This document shows, piece after piece, positions 1 to 5,139 of a stretch of 5,446 bases of DNA. Every line of letters starts with the position of its first letter. The stretch's first letter is position 1. The notes under the pieces were generated by a model, which saw only the letters and a program-made list of their open reading frames with translations, did no database searches and was not told the DNA's origin. The translations under genes and the position numbers were made by a program. This DNA is from a candidate division Zixibacteria bacterium 4484_93 (GTDB lineage: Bacteria > UBP14 > UBA6098 > 4484-93), in assembly GCA_002085385.1 (NCBI GenBank), contig NATO01000104.1, forward strand, positions 1 to 5,446. Reading direction: 5' to 3'.

Positions 1-656
1 ACTCTAATATATGAAATAAAGAGTAATAAGAGAAATACAAGAAATATAACCCTCTGGTCGAGGAATATGGAGAATATGTTGTAGTGTCGGCGGATGTGCT
101 CGAGAACTATCTTGTTGTATCCACTTTCGGTTATCCCGAAATGGGAGAGCATCGCTCTGTCGAAGCCGAGCTTTGGGATATCGCTTATGAACCGGATGAA
201 GCTCTCTTTTCCCACCTCTTCATACAGCAGTTTCACGGCGATGTAGCTTTCGGCATAGGCGAGGTGCGCCTTGTCCGAGTGGAATATATTCACATCGTCG
301 ATATCGGGTAGCTCTATGAGTTTCCCTGAGACAGAGGCGAACGCTACGACCGATGGGTTGAACTTTCTCTGTGATAAGAGGATAATCTTGGACATTCTTG
401 GAATGGCGGCTGCGAATCCCCATTCGGGGAGGATGTTGCCCGTTGCCGAGTCGAACTGCTCGCGGTTCTCCGCTACAAACACAAATATAGAGCCTGCGTC
501 CGTCTCAAAGAACGCTTCCAGTTTTTCCGTCTCGTTCTCGATATAGGAGGCAAGCTCAGGTGAGTCAGCTCCTTCGAGGATAATCTTTGCCAGGAGAGGA
601 GATGCAAGGAAGATGAGAAATATAATGCAGGTGGGTAGCTTTATTAACCCTGTCAA
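1..656 (-). CDS. Secreted, membrane-anchored peptidase-MA-like protein lacking the zinc-protease core (3' end cut by window edge)
   Basis: This frame stays open for 218 codons and runs off the window without a stop. The chosen start is TTG at 656-654, 5 nt after the rpmC stop; no ATG lies nearby in frame, and this start puts a signal peptide at residues 1-23 (Lys6, hydrophobic 9-22, likely cleavage after SPLLA). Residues 24-198 resemble peptidase-MA-like (gluzincin) proteins: an LPEWGFAAAIP segment (76-86), a strand KIILLS (90-95), GKLIELPDI (111-119), an AYAESYIAVKLL helix (133-144), and a helical tail ending in EHIRRHYN (186-193). Residues 203-217 form a membrane helix flanked by Arg202 and Arg218, as in type I anchored family members. 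The roughly 50 residues that normally lie between the strand and the GKLI segment, carrying HExxH and a W-x-EG-A motif, are absent. Family assignment is from memory of family patterns. I infer a non-catalytic role, for example binding peptide or cell wall; the function is unknown. Confidence 0.6.
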   Translation of the reverse strand, partial: MTGLIKLPTCIIFLIFLASPLLAKIILEGADSPELASYIENETEKLEAFFETDAGSIFVFVAENREQFDSATGNILPEWGFAAAIPRMSKIILLSQRKFNPSVVAFASVSGKLIELPDIDDVNIFHSDKAHLAYAESYIAVKLLYEEVGKESFIRFISDIPKLGFDRAMLSHFGITESGYNKIVLEHIRRHYNIFSIFLDQRVIFLVFLLLLFISYIR

Positions 657-661
657 GGGGG

Positions 662-883
662 CTATTCTTCGGTTTTGGAGAATGACTTGTCTATTCCGAG
701 TTTTCTTTCGTTGATAATGGTCTTGATGCGTGCGATTTCCTTTTTTATTTCCTTGAACCGCTTTGAATTGGAGAGCTCCTTGATAGCCTTTTGCATTCTC
801 AGATTGAATGTCTCCTCCTCCAGTTCGCGGATTCTGTGGGCAAGCTCGTCGCTTGTCATTTCCCGCAGCTGCCAGACCTTCAT
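662..883 (-). CDS. rpmC: 50S ribosomal protein L29
   Basis: This encodes 73 residues, slightly longer than the usual 60 to 70. L29 is a small two-helix protein at the rim of the peptide exit tunnel beside L23, where it helps form the docking site for trigger factor and SRP. The sequence shows the family pattern: an N-terminal helix with LREMTSDEL (6-14), the EETFNLRMQKA motif (23-33), and a second helix with IKKEIARIKTIINERKLG (46-63). A short polar tail follows (64-73). The start ATG overlaps the rplP stop (ATGA), and a GGAGGT Shine-Dalgarno site lies inside rplP 9 nt upstream. The next gene is not rpsQ, as would be expected, but a secreted protein starting 5 nt after the stop. Confidence 0.96.
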   Translation of the reverse strand: MKVWQLREMTSDELAHRIRELEEETFNLRMQKAIKELSNSKRFKEIKKEIARIKTIINERKLGIDKSFSKTEE

Positions 884-1308
884 AGCCCCATACCTCCATC
901 CATTTCTCTTGTGACCATCTTGACCTTTATTGGCAGCTTCCTCGCCGCAAGTTTAAATGCCTTCCGAGCATTTTCCTCAGAGACTCCCTCGAGCTCAAAC
1001 ATAATCCTGCCCGGTTTCACCACAGCGACATAATGGTCGGGAGCGCCCTTTCCCTTACCCATTCTCGTTTCGGCTGGCTTCTTGGTTACCGGCTTGTGCG
1101 GGAAGATGGTAATCCAGAGTTTTCCCTCACGCTTGAGATATCTGGTAATAGCGATACGAGCAGCCTCTATCTGCCGTGATGTAATCCAGTGGTGTTCCAT
1201 TGCCTTGATGCCATAATCACCGAAGGCGAGCCTGTATCCACCCTTGGCATTTCCCTTCATTTTGCCTCGGTGAACTCGCCTGTATTTTAGCCTCTGTGGA
1301 TTGAGCAT
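880..1308 (-). CDS. rplP: 50S ribosomal protein L16
   Basis: This encodes 142 residues, within the usual range of about 136 to 145. L16 binds 23S rRNA near the A-site tRNA elbow and the 5S rRNA and is one of the last proteins added during 50S assembly. Clear family signatures include MLNPQRLKYRRVHRG (1-15), AFGDYGIKA (28-36), TSRQIEAARIAITR (43-56), and PVTKKPAETRMGKGKG (73-88), the basic loop near the peptidyl-transferase centre. Arg82 matches the arginine that is hydroxylated in E. coli L16 (Arg81). KLPIKVKMVTRE (124-135) closes the conserved core. The last seven residues (MDGGMGL) are outside the core, and their codons carry the rpmC Shine-Dalgarno site. The gene starts 9 nt after rpsC with a GGAGG site in the gap, and its stop overlaps the rpmC start. 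Confidence 0.97.
   Translation of the reverse strand: MLNPQRLKYRRVHRGKMKGNAKGGYRLAFGDYGIKAMEHHWITSRQIEAARIAITRYLKREGKLWITIFPHKPVTKKPAETRMGKGKGAPDHYVAVVKPGRIMFELEGVSEENARKAFKLAARKLPIKVKMVTREMDGGMGL
892..897 (-). promoter_or_regulatory. rpmC Shine-Dalgarno site inside rplP
   Basis: GGAGGT on the minus strand lies 9 nt before the rpmC ATG and within the last codons of rplP, where it encodes Gly-Gly of the tail MDGGMGL. It supports the rpmC start chosen at the ATGA overlap and suggests coupled translation of L16 and L29. Confidence 0.8.
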
Positions 1309-1317
1309 TTATCCTCC

Positions 1318-2082
1318 CTATTGTCTCCTTCTTCTGCGGGATTTCTTCTTCTCTTTTTCCCTCTTTAGCTGTCTTTGCAGCACCTCTTTCATCCCGCCTA
1401 ATATCTCACCCTTGAATATCCAGACCTTCACTCCAACGCATCCGTATGTTGTGTGTGAGGTTTCACTGGCGTAGTCGATGTCGGCGCGGAGCGTGTGGAG
1501 AGGAACCCTTCCATCCTTATGTGTTTCGGAGTGTGCAATTTCGGCTCCTCTGAGCCTTCCACTGCATTTTATCTTTATCCCCTGTGCACCTGCTCTCCTG
1601 GCCTCGCGGATGGCTCGTTTCATTGCTCTCCTGTGTGAGACCCGTCCTGCAATCTGGCGAGCGATATTTCTTGCGACTAAGGCTGCATCCAGTTCAGGAT
1701 TGTTGATTTCCATAACATTGAGCTGGATATCTTTCTTGGTTAATTGTTCCAGCTCCTTTTTGAACAGCTCAATCCTTGCTCCGCCGGGACCTATGACAAC
1801 GCCGGGACGTGCGGTATATATATTGATAATAATCCTTTTTGGTGAGCGGAGTATCTCTATCTTGGATATAGCTGGGTCGATGTTTTTCGCCATTGGGCTT
1901 TCTATCTCACCCCTGTCTTTCATAGATACCTTAATCCTCGGGAGCCGTTCCATAGTGTACTTGCGCACCATCAGGTCCTCGAGCAGGTTTTTCTGATAGT
2001 CCTTCTTACGAGCGAACCATTTGGAGTCCCAGGAGCGGGCTATTCCGAGTCTAAGTCCTATCGGATTGGTTTTCTGTCCCAA
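1318..2082 (-). CDS. rpsC: 30S ribosomal protein S3 with an N-domain insertion and basic C-terminal tail
   Basis: This encodes 254 residues, longer than the usual 210 to 235. S3 sits on the 30S head at the mRNA entry channel. The N-terminal domain starts with the conserved MGQKTNPIGLRLGI (1-14). A type II KH domain follows, with its GxxG loop as IGPGG (97-101) in RPGVVIGPGGARIE. The C-terminal domain carries PELDAALVARNIARQI, SGRLRGAEIA, PLHTLRADIDY and TTYGCVGVKVWIFKGE. Two features add length: about 20 extra residues (roughly 49-69) between the first helices and the SKIEI strand, and a very basic tail (240-254) ending in five arginines and a glutamine. The start is TTG. It is forced because an in-frame TAA, also the rplV stop, lies four codons upstream, and AAGGAG lies 5 nt before it. 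Confidence 0.97.
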   Translation of the reverse strand: MGQKTNPIGLRLGIARSWDSKWFARKKDYQKNLLEDLMVRKYTMERLPRIKVSMKDRGEIESPMAKNIDPAISKIEILRSPKRIIINIYTARPGVVIGPGGARIELFKKELEQLTKKDIQLNVMEINNPELDAALVARNIARQIAGRVSHRRAMKRAIREARRAGAQGIKIKCSGRLRGAEIAHSETHKDGRVPLHTLRADIDYASETSHTTYGCVGVKVWIFKGEILGGMKEVLQRQLKREKEKKKSRRRRRQ

Positions 2083-2087
2083 TGTTT

Positions 2088-2093
2088 CTCCTT
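2088..2093 (-). promoter_or_regulatory. rpsC Shine-Dalgarno site deciding a TTG start
   Basis: AAGGAG on the minus strand lies 5 nt before TTG at 2082 and overlaps the last two bases of the rplV stop codon. Because TAA is in frame four codons upstream and the protein then reads MGQKTNPIGLRLGI, TTG is the only start that fits. Confidence 0.85.
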
Positions 2094-2433
2094 ATTTCTC
2101 GTCGGATACGATGACGGTTATATGGCTTGTTCTCTTGAGTATGCGGTTTCCCCTCCCGAAGGAGCCTATTCTGAGCCTTTTGTAGGATGGTCCGGCATCT
2201 ATTCTGACATTCTTGATGAACAGGTCCTCCTCTTTGGTCTTCAGTCCTTCTATATTGAGGGCGTTGGCGGTAGCTTGTTTTACCACCTTAAAGAGGAGCC
2301 TTGCTCCCTTTTTGCTCATAAGAGGGAGAACCCCCAGCACATCCTCGACCCTCTTTCCCCGAATGCTGTCTGCCATTATCTTGAGCTTCTTCGGGGAGAT
2401 AAGGATAAATTTCGCTCTTCCAACTGCCTCCAT
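2092..2433 (-). CDS. rplV: 50S ribosomal protein L22
   Basis: This encodes 113 residues, a normal length. L22 contacts all domains of 23S rRNA, and its long beta-hairpin lines the peptide exit tunnel opposite L4. The globular part shows AKFILISPKKLKIMADSIRGK (7-27) and ATANALNI (54-61). The hairpin runs from about DAGPSYKRLR (79-88) to RILKRTSHITVIVSD (97-111), which is strongly conserved. The tip between them, RIGSFGRG (88-95), replaces the usual PRAxGRA-type sequence, so the part that narrows the tunnel is unusual. The gene lies 18 nt after rpsS, with GAGGG 7 nt before the ATG, and 9 nt before rpsC. Confidence 0.96.
   Translation of the reverse strand: MEAVGRAKFILISPKKLKIMADSIRGKRVEDVLGVLPLMSKKGARLLFKVVKQATANALNIEGLKTKEEDLFIKNVRIDAGPSYKRLRIGSFGRGNRILKRTSHITVIVSDEK
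2153..2164 (-). other. Short C(UUCG)G tetraloop hairpin in rplV mRNA
   Basis: The minus strand reads CTCCTTCGGGAG, a perfect 4-bp stem (CUCC/GGAG) closed by a UUCG loop with the C-G closing pair that makes this tetraloop unusually stable. It lies within the rplV codons for the L22 hairpin tip. The stem does not extend further. It has no U tract, so it is not a terminator. It may be chance or a local RNA structure. Confidence 0.5.
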
Positions 2434-2451
2434 ACTTTTTCCCTCACATTT

Positions 2452-2739
2452 CTACTTGATTTTTCCCTTTTGTTCGGCTTTCTTTCCGCCGTGTCCACGG
2501 AAGGTTCTTGTTGGAGCAAACTCACCGAGCCTGTGTCCTACCATATTCTCCGTGATGTAGATAGGGATGAATCTATTCCCGTTGTGGACGGCGATTGTGT
2601 GTCCGACAAACTCCGGCATAATCATCGAGCTCCTCGACCAGGTCTTTATGACCTTCTTCTCACCTTTTTCATTCAGCCGGAGGATTTTTTTCATCAGATG
2701 TTCTGCAACAAATGGTCCTTTTTTGATTGATCTGCTCAT
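2452..2739 (-). CDS. rpsS: 30S ribosomal protein S19
   Basis: This encodes 95 residues, the standard length. S19 binds the 30S head with S13 and takes part in the intersubunit bridge to the 50S central protuberance. The sequence matches the family nearly end to end: MSRSIKKGPFV (1-11), KTWSRSSMIMPEFVGHTIAVHNG (32-54), ITENMVGHRLGEFAPTRTFRGH (62-83), then a basic C-terminal tail that in ribosome structures reaches towards the decoding centre. The ATG is 1 nt after the rplB stop, and GGAG 7 nt upstream, inside the rplB end, supports it. Nothing looks unusual. Confidence 0.97.
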   Translation of the reverse strand: MSRSIKKGPFVAEHLMKKILRLNEKGEKKVIKTWSRSSMIMPEFVGHTIAVHNGNRFIPIYITENMVGHRLGEFAPTRTFRGHGGKKAEQKGKIK

Positions 2740-2740
2740 A

Positions 2741-3571
2741 TTATTTCTCCGCGTTTCTCCTGCGAATTATCAGTTTGTCGGAGGATTTCTTTCTCCTTGT
2801 TTTCTGCCCCTTGACGACTCTGCCTGTGTAGTTTGTGCTGGCTTTATACCCTTTTACCTTTCCCTCGCCTCCGCCGTGCGGGTGGTCGACCGGGTTCATA
2901 GCGACACCTCTGACCGATGGGCGGATACCGAGATGCCGTCTGGCACCTGCCTTCCCGAAGACAATGTTCTTGTGGTCGACATTGCTCACCTGCCCGATGG
3001 TTGCATAGCAGGAGTTCGGTACCTTTCTTAACTCGGAAGAGGGGAGCTGGATAAGTATATATTTCTCCTCTCTTCCTATGATGGTGGCGTATGACCCTGC
3101 GGAACGGGCTATCTGTGCTCCCTTGCCCTGTTTCAGCTCGATATTGTGTATCCTTGTTCCCACCGGTATAAGCTCGATGGGGAGTGCATTTCCGACCTTG
3201 AACTCTGCGTTCGCTCCAGAGATAACTCTGTCTCCCACCTTCAGCGATTCCGGTGCGATGATGTATCTTTTCTCGCCATCGGTGTAGTGCAAGAGTGCTA
3301 TGAATGCACTTCTGTTCGGGTCGTATTCGATAGCGGCGACGCGAGCTGGAATGCCTGTTTTGTCCCTCTTAAAGTCGATTATGCGGTATCTGCGTTTGTT
3401 TCTTCCGCCCCTGTGTCGGACTGTTATTCTGCCCTTGTTGTTTCTGCCGCCGGAGCCGGTTAGCGGGGCAGTGAGGGATTTCTCGGGCTTTTTCTTGGAA
3501 AGCTTGCTATAGTCAAGGCTCGTCTTATACCTTAAGCTTGGTGTTGTTGGCTTATATCTCTTGATACCCAT
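2741..3571 (-). CDS. rplB: 50S ribosomal protein L2
   Basis: This encodes 276 residues, the normal length. L2 is needed for subunit association and the peptidyl-transferase region. The protein opens with MGIKRYKPTTPSLR and KKKPEKSL (26-33), then has the RNA-binding OB-like domain with GRNNKGRITVRHRGG (42-56) and YRIIDFKRDK (62-71), an SH3-like domain, and the hallmark GVAMNPVDHPHGGGEGK (222-238), which holds the equivalent of E. coli His229 (His230 here). The end is SDKLIIRRR (264-272). The stretch between them (239-256) lacks the usual P-x-S/T-P-x-G pattern. I chose ATG at 3571 because L2 proteins begin with M-(G/A)-I-(K/R)-x-Y-K-P and AAGGGG lies 6 nt before it. A TTG at 3586 would add five residues and overlap rplW. 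With the ATG, 1 nt separates it from rplW. Confidence 0.97.
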   Translation of the reverse strand: MGIKRYKPTTPSLRYKTSLDYSKLSKKKPEKSLTAPLTGSGGRNNKGRITVRHRGGRNKRRYRIIDFKRDKTGIPARVAAIEYDPNRSAFIALLHYTDGEKRYIIAPESLKVGDRVISGANAEFKVGNALPIELIPVGTRIHNIELKQGKGAQIARSAGSYATIIGREEKYILIQLPSSELRKVPNSCYATIGQVSNVDHKNIVFGKAGARRHLGIRPSVRGVAMNPVDHPHGGGEGKVKGYKASTNYTGRVVKGQKTRRKKSSDKLIIRRRNAEK

Positions 3572-3572
3572 T

Positions 3573-3863
3573 TTATGCCCCTTCAAAGACAGGGATTTTG
3601 TCCCCTTTTCTCAATTTCACATAGGCTTTCTTATATCCCGGTTTCCTACCCTCCCATCTGCCATATCTTCTTAGCTTTGACGAAACAACGCTTGTTCTTA
3701 CCTCGAGCACTCTCACCTTGAACAGCTCTTCGATGGCGGATTTTATCTGGTGCTTGTTGACATCCTCTGCCACCTTGAAGAGATACACATTGTTCTTTTC
3801 CTGGTCGATTGTTCCCTTCTCGGTCAGGAGCGGTGCCAGGATTATGTTATATGCACTTTTCAT
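3573..3863 (-). CDS. rplW: 50S ribosomal protein L23
   Basis: This encodes 96 residues, a normal length. L23 lies at the exit-tunnel opening and is the main docking protein for trigger factor, SRP and the Sec translocon. Residues 9-16 read LAPLLTEK; Glu15 corresponds to the conserved glutamate that contacts trigger factor in E. coli (Glu18). The core has VYLFKVAEDVNKHQIKSAIE (26-45), FKVRVLEVRT (48-57), the basic loop KLRRYGRWEGRKPGYKKAYV (63-82), and a C-terminal KLRKGDKIPVFEG (83-95). The ATG overlaps the rplD stop by 4 nt (ATGA), and GGAGGAG lies 11 nt upstream within rplD, so translation is probably coupled. Confidence 0.97.
   Translation of the reverse strand: MKSAYNIILAPLLTEKGTIDQEKNNVYLFKVAEDVNKHQIKSAIEELFKVRVLEVRTSVVSSKLRRYGRWEGRKPGYKKAYVKLRKGDKIPVFEGA
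3578..3583 (-). promoter_or_regulatory. rplB Shine-Dalgarno site deciding the ATG start
   Basis: AAGGGG on the minus strand sits within the rplW end, 6 nt before the ATG at 3571. It lies downstream of the alternative TTG at 3586, so it can serve only the ATG. This agrees with the conserved L2 start MGIKRYKP. Confidence 0.8.
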
Positions 3864-4492
3864 CTTGACAATCTCTCCTCCAGTTTCTTGATTGAGCCCT
3901 CAGTTGCAATTATGGTTGTGTATCTGATAATGTCATAGGTGTTGAGCTCGCCTGTCGGTTTGATATGAACTTTTTTGATATTTCTGATGGATTTGTATAG
4001 ATTGGCGTCAGATTCTGCTGTCAGGAACAGGATATACTCCCCATCGGGTATAGCCATATTGCTGAGGATTCTTTTTATCGTTTTCGTGCTTGGCTCATCG
4101 AGTGTTATGTCTTCCAGTATCTTTATGGCGGATTCCTTTGCCCTCTGTGTGAGTGCACTCTTGAATGCGAGCCTTTTTACCTTCTTCGGGAGTTTCATCC
4201 TGTAGTCTCTCGGTTTTGGTCCGAATGCTACCCCTCCGTGCCGCCAGAGTGGCGAGTTAATTGTTCCAGCTCGTGCTCTTCCGGTTCCTTTCTGCACCCA
4301 GGGTTTTTTTCCACCGCCTCTTACCTCGCTTCTTGTTTTGGTGGAGACATTCCCCTGCCTCTGGTTGGCGAGGTATGCCCTGACATACTGGTGCATTACG
4401 AAGAAGTTTGGCTCGTCAACAAATAGCACCTCTGGAAGCGGCATTGTTCCTGTTCTGTTTCCATCTTTGTCGAATTTCTCTGCCTTATACAT
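3860..4492 (-). CDS. rplD: 50S ribosomal protein L4
   Basis: This encodes 210 residues, the usual length. L4 has a globular domain on the 50S surface and an extended loop that reaches the exit tunnel beside L22. The N-terminal part shows PLPEVLFVDEPN (18-29) and HQYVRAYLANQRQG (34-47). The loop runs through KTRSEVRGGGKKPWVQKGTG (52-71), RARAGTINSPLWRHGGVAFGPKPRDY (72-97) and KLPKKVKRLAFKSAL. This is the region where macrolide-resistance changes occur in other bacteria; Lys63 matches E. coli Lys63 and nothing there looks altered. The C-terminal Rossmann-like half (from about 115) is more variable. The start lies 3 nt after rplC, and the likely Shine-Dalgarno AAGGG is within the rplC end. In E. 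coli L4 represses this operon; no such leader can be checked here. Confidence 0.97.
   Translation of the reverse strand: MYKAEKFDKDGNRTGTMPLPEVLFVDEPNFFVMHQYVRAYLANQRQGNVSTKTRSEVRGGGKKPWVQKGTGRARAGTINSPLWRHGGVAFGPKPRDYRMKLPKKVKRLAFKSALTQRAKESAIKILEDITLDEPSTKTIKRILSNMAIPDGEYILFLTAESDANLYKSIRNIKKVHIKPTGELNTYDIIRYTTIIATEGSIKKLEERLSR
3875..3881 (-). promoter_or_regulatory. rplW Shine-Dalgarno site inside rplD
   Basis: GGAGGAG on the minus strand lies in the last codons of rplD (Leu-Glu-Glu-Arg region), 11 nt before the rplW ATG. Spacing is on the long side but the match is strong. It supports independent ribosome loading on rplW in addition to the ATGA coupling. Confidence 0.7.
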
Positions 4493-4495
4493 TTC

Positions 4496-5119
4496 CTATT
4501 CCCTTGACTGTTTTTTGACCAGAACCACTGCCCCATTATAGCCGGGGATACACCCGCTGATTAACAGAAGAGAGTTCTTTTTGTCCACCTTCACCACTGT
4601 CAGGTTTTTCACCGTTGTGGTTTTCCCGCCTGTTCTGCCTGCCATTTTCTTTCCCTTGAAAACGCGGGATGGATAAGATGACCCAGCAAGCGACCCCGGT
4701 GAGCGGAATTTATTCGACTGTCCGTGGCTTTTTGATAACCCCTTGAAGCTATGCCTTTTTACTACTCCCTGGAACCCTTTTCCTTTGGAGGTGGCAGTGC
4801 AGCTGACAATGTCTCCAGGTGCAAACAGCTCCACACCAAGCTTTGTTCCCACCTTGAATTTTTTTAGGTTTTCCTCCCTGAATTCTTTCAGGAGTCGATA
4901 TGCTTTTTTCCCTTTGAGGTGCCCCTGCATTGGCTTATTTGCCTTGTGGATTGGTATCTCGAAGGCACCCACCTGGATGGCGTTGTAGTTGTCCTTTTTG
5001 GTGGTTTTTACCTGTGTTATCCTGTTCGGTTTTGCCTGTATGACAGTGACGGGGATTGCTTTCCCATCCTCATCGAAGATTCGTGTCATACCGATTTTCT
5101 TTCCGACTATCCCTATCAT
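4496..5119 (-). CDS. rplC: 50S ribosomal protein L3
   Basis: This encodes 207 residues, the usual length. L3 is an early 50S assembly protein whose extension reaches the peptidyl-transferase centre. It begins MIGIVGKKIGMTRIFDEDG (1-19) and PVTVIQAKPNRITQVKT (23-39). The core carries TSKGKGFQGVVKRH (110-123), SHGQSNKFRSPGSLAGSSYP (131-150) and SRVFKGKKMAGR (151-162). It ends with KNSLLLISGCIPGYNGAVV. The glutamine methylated by PrmB in E. coli (Gln150) has no counterpart: the aligned stretch is GSLAGSSYPSRV, common in non-proteobacterial L3. The ATG has AGGAG 7 nt upstream in a 20-nt gap after rpsJ. Confidence 0.97.
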   Translation of the reverse strand: MIGIVGKKIGMTRIFDEDGKAIPVTVIQAKPNRITQVKTTKKDNYNAIQVGAFEIPIHKANKPMQGHLKGKKAYRLLKEFREENLKKFKVGTKLGVELFAPGDIVSCTATSKGKGFQGVVKRHSFKGLSKSHGQSNKFRSPGSLAGSSYPSRVFKGKKMAGRTGGKTTTVKNLTVVKVDKKNSLLLISGCIPGYNGAVVLVKKQSRE

Positions 5120-5139
5120 AGGATTTCTCCTGTTCCCGC

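Noticed and set aside
69..140. Possible zinc site HIRRH near the C-terminus of the peptidase-like protein
   Set aside because: It is HxxxH without the catalytic glutamate of HExxH, and lies in the helical segment next to the membrane helix, not at the active-site position.
220..423. Minus-strand 67-residue frame rich in Arg
   Set aside because: It is an alternative frame of the peptidase-MA-like gene. Its arginine-rich, low-order composition is typical of a shadow frame.
84..546. Plus-strand open frames at 84-311 and 271-546
   Set aside because: They lie opposite the continuous minus-strand frame that has a signal peptide, family-like segments and a membrane helix. They have no recognisable domain or good ribosome-binding site.
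657..661. A terminator between rpmC and the downstream gene
   Set aside because: Only five C bases separate the genes on the coding strand; there is no stem-loop and no U run.
1478..1996. Long plus-strand open frame of 172 codons opposite rpsC
   Set aside because: It is the antisense shadow of the clearly conserved S3 gene; its hydrophobic stretches are the complement of basic and charged codons.
2122..2730. Plus-strand open frame of 202 codons opposite rplV and rpsS
   Set aside because: It spans two conserved minus-strand genes and their junction, and its product shows no recognisable family.
5120..5139. An internal promoter or regulatory leader between rpsJ and rplC
   Set aside because: The 20-nt gap holds only an AGGAG ribosome-binding site; there is no room for a promoter or a leader structure.
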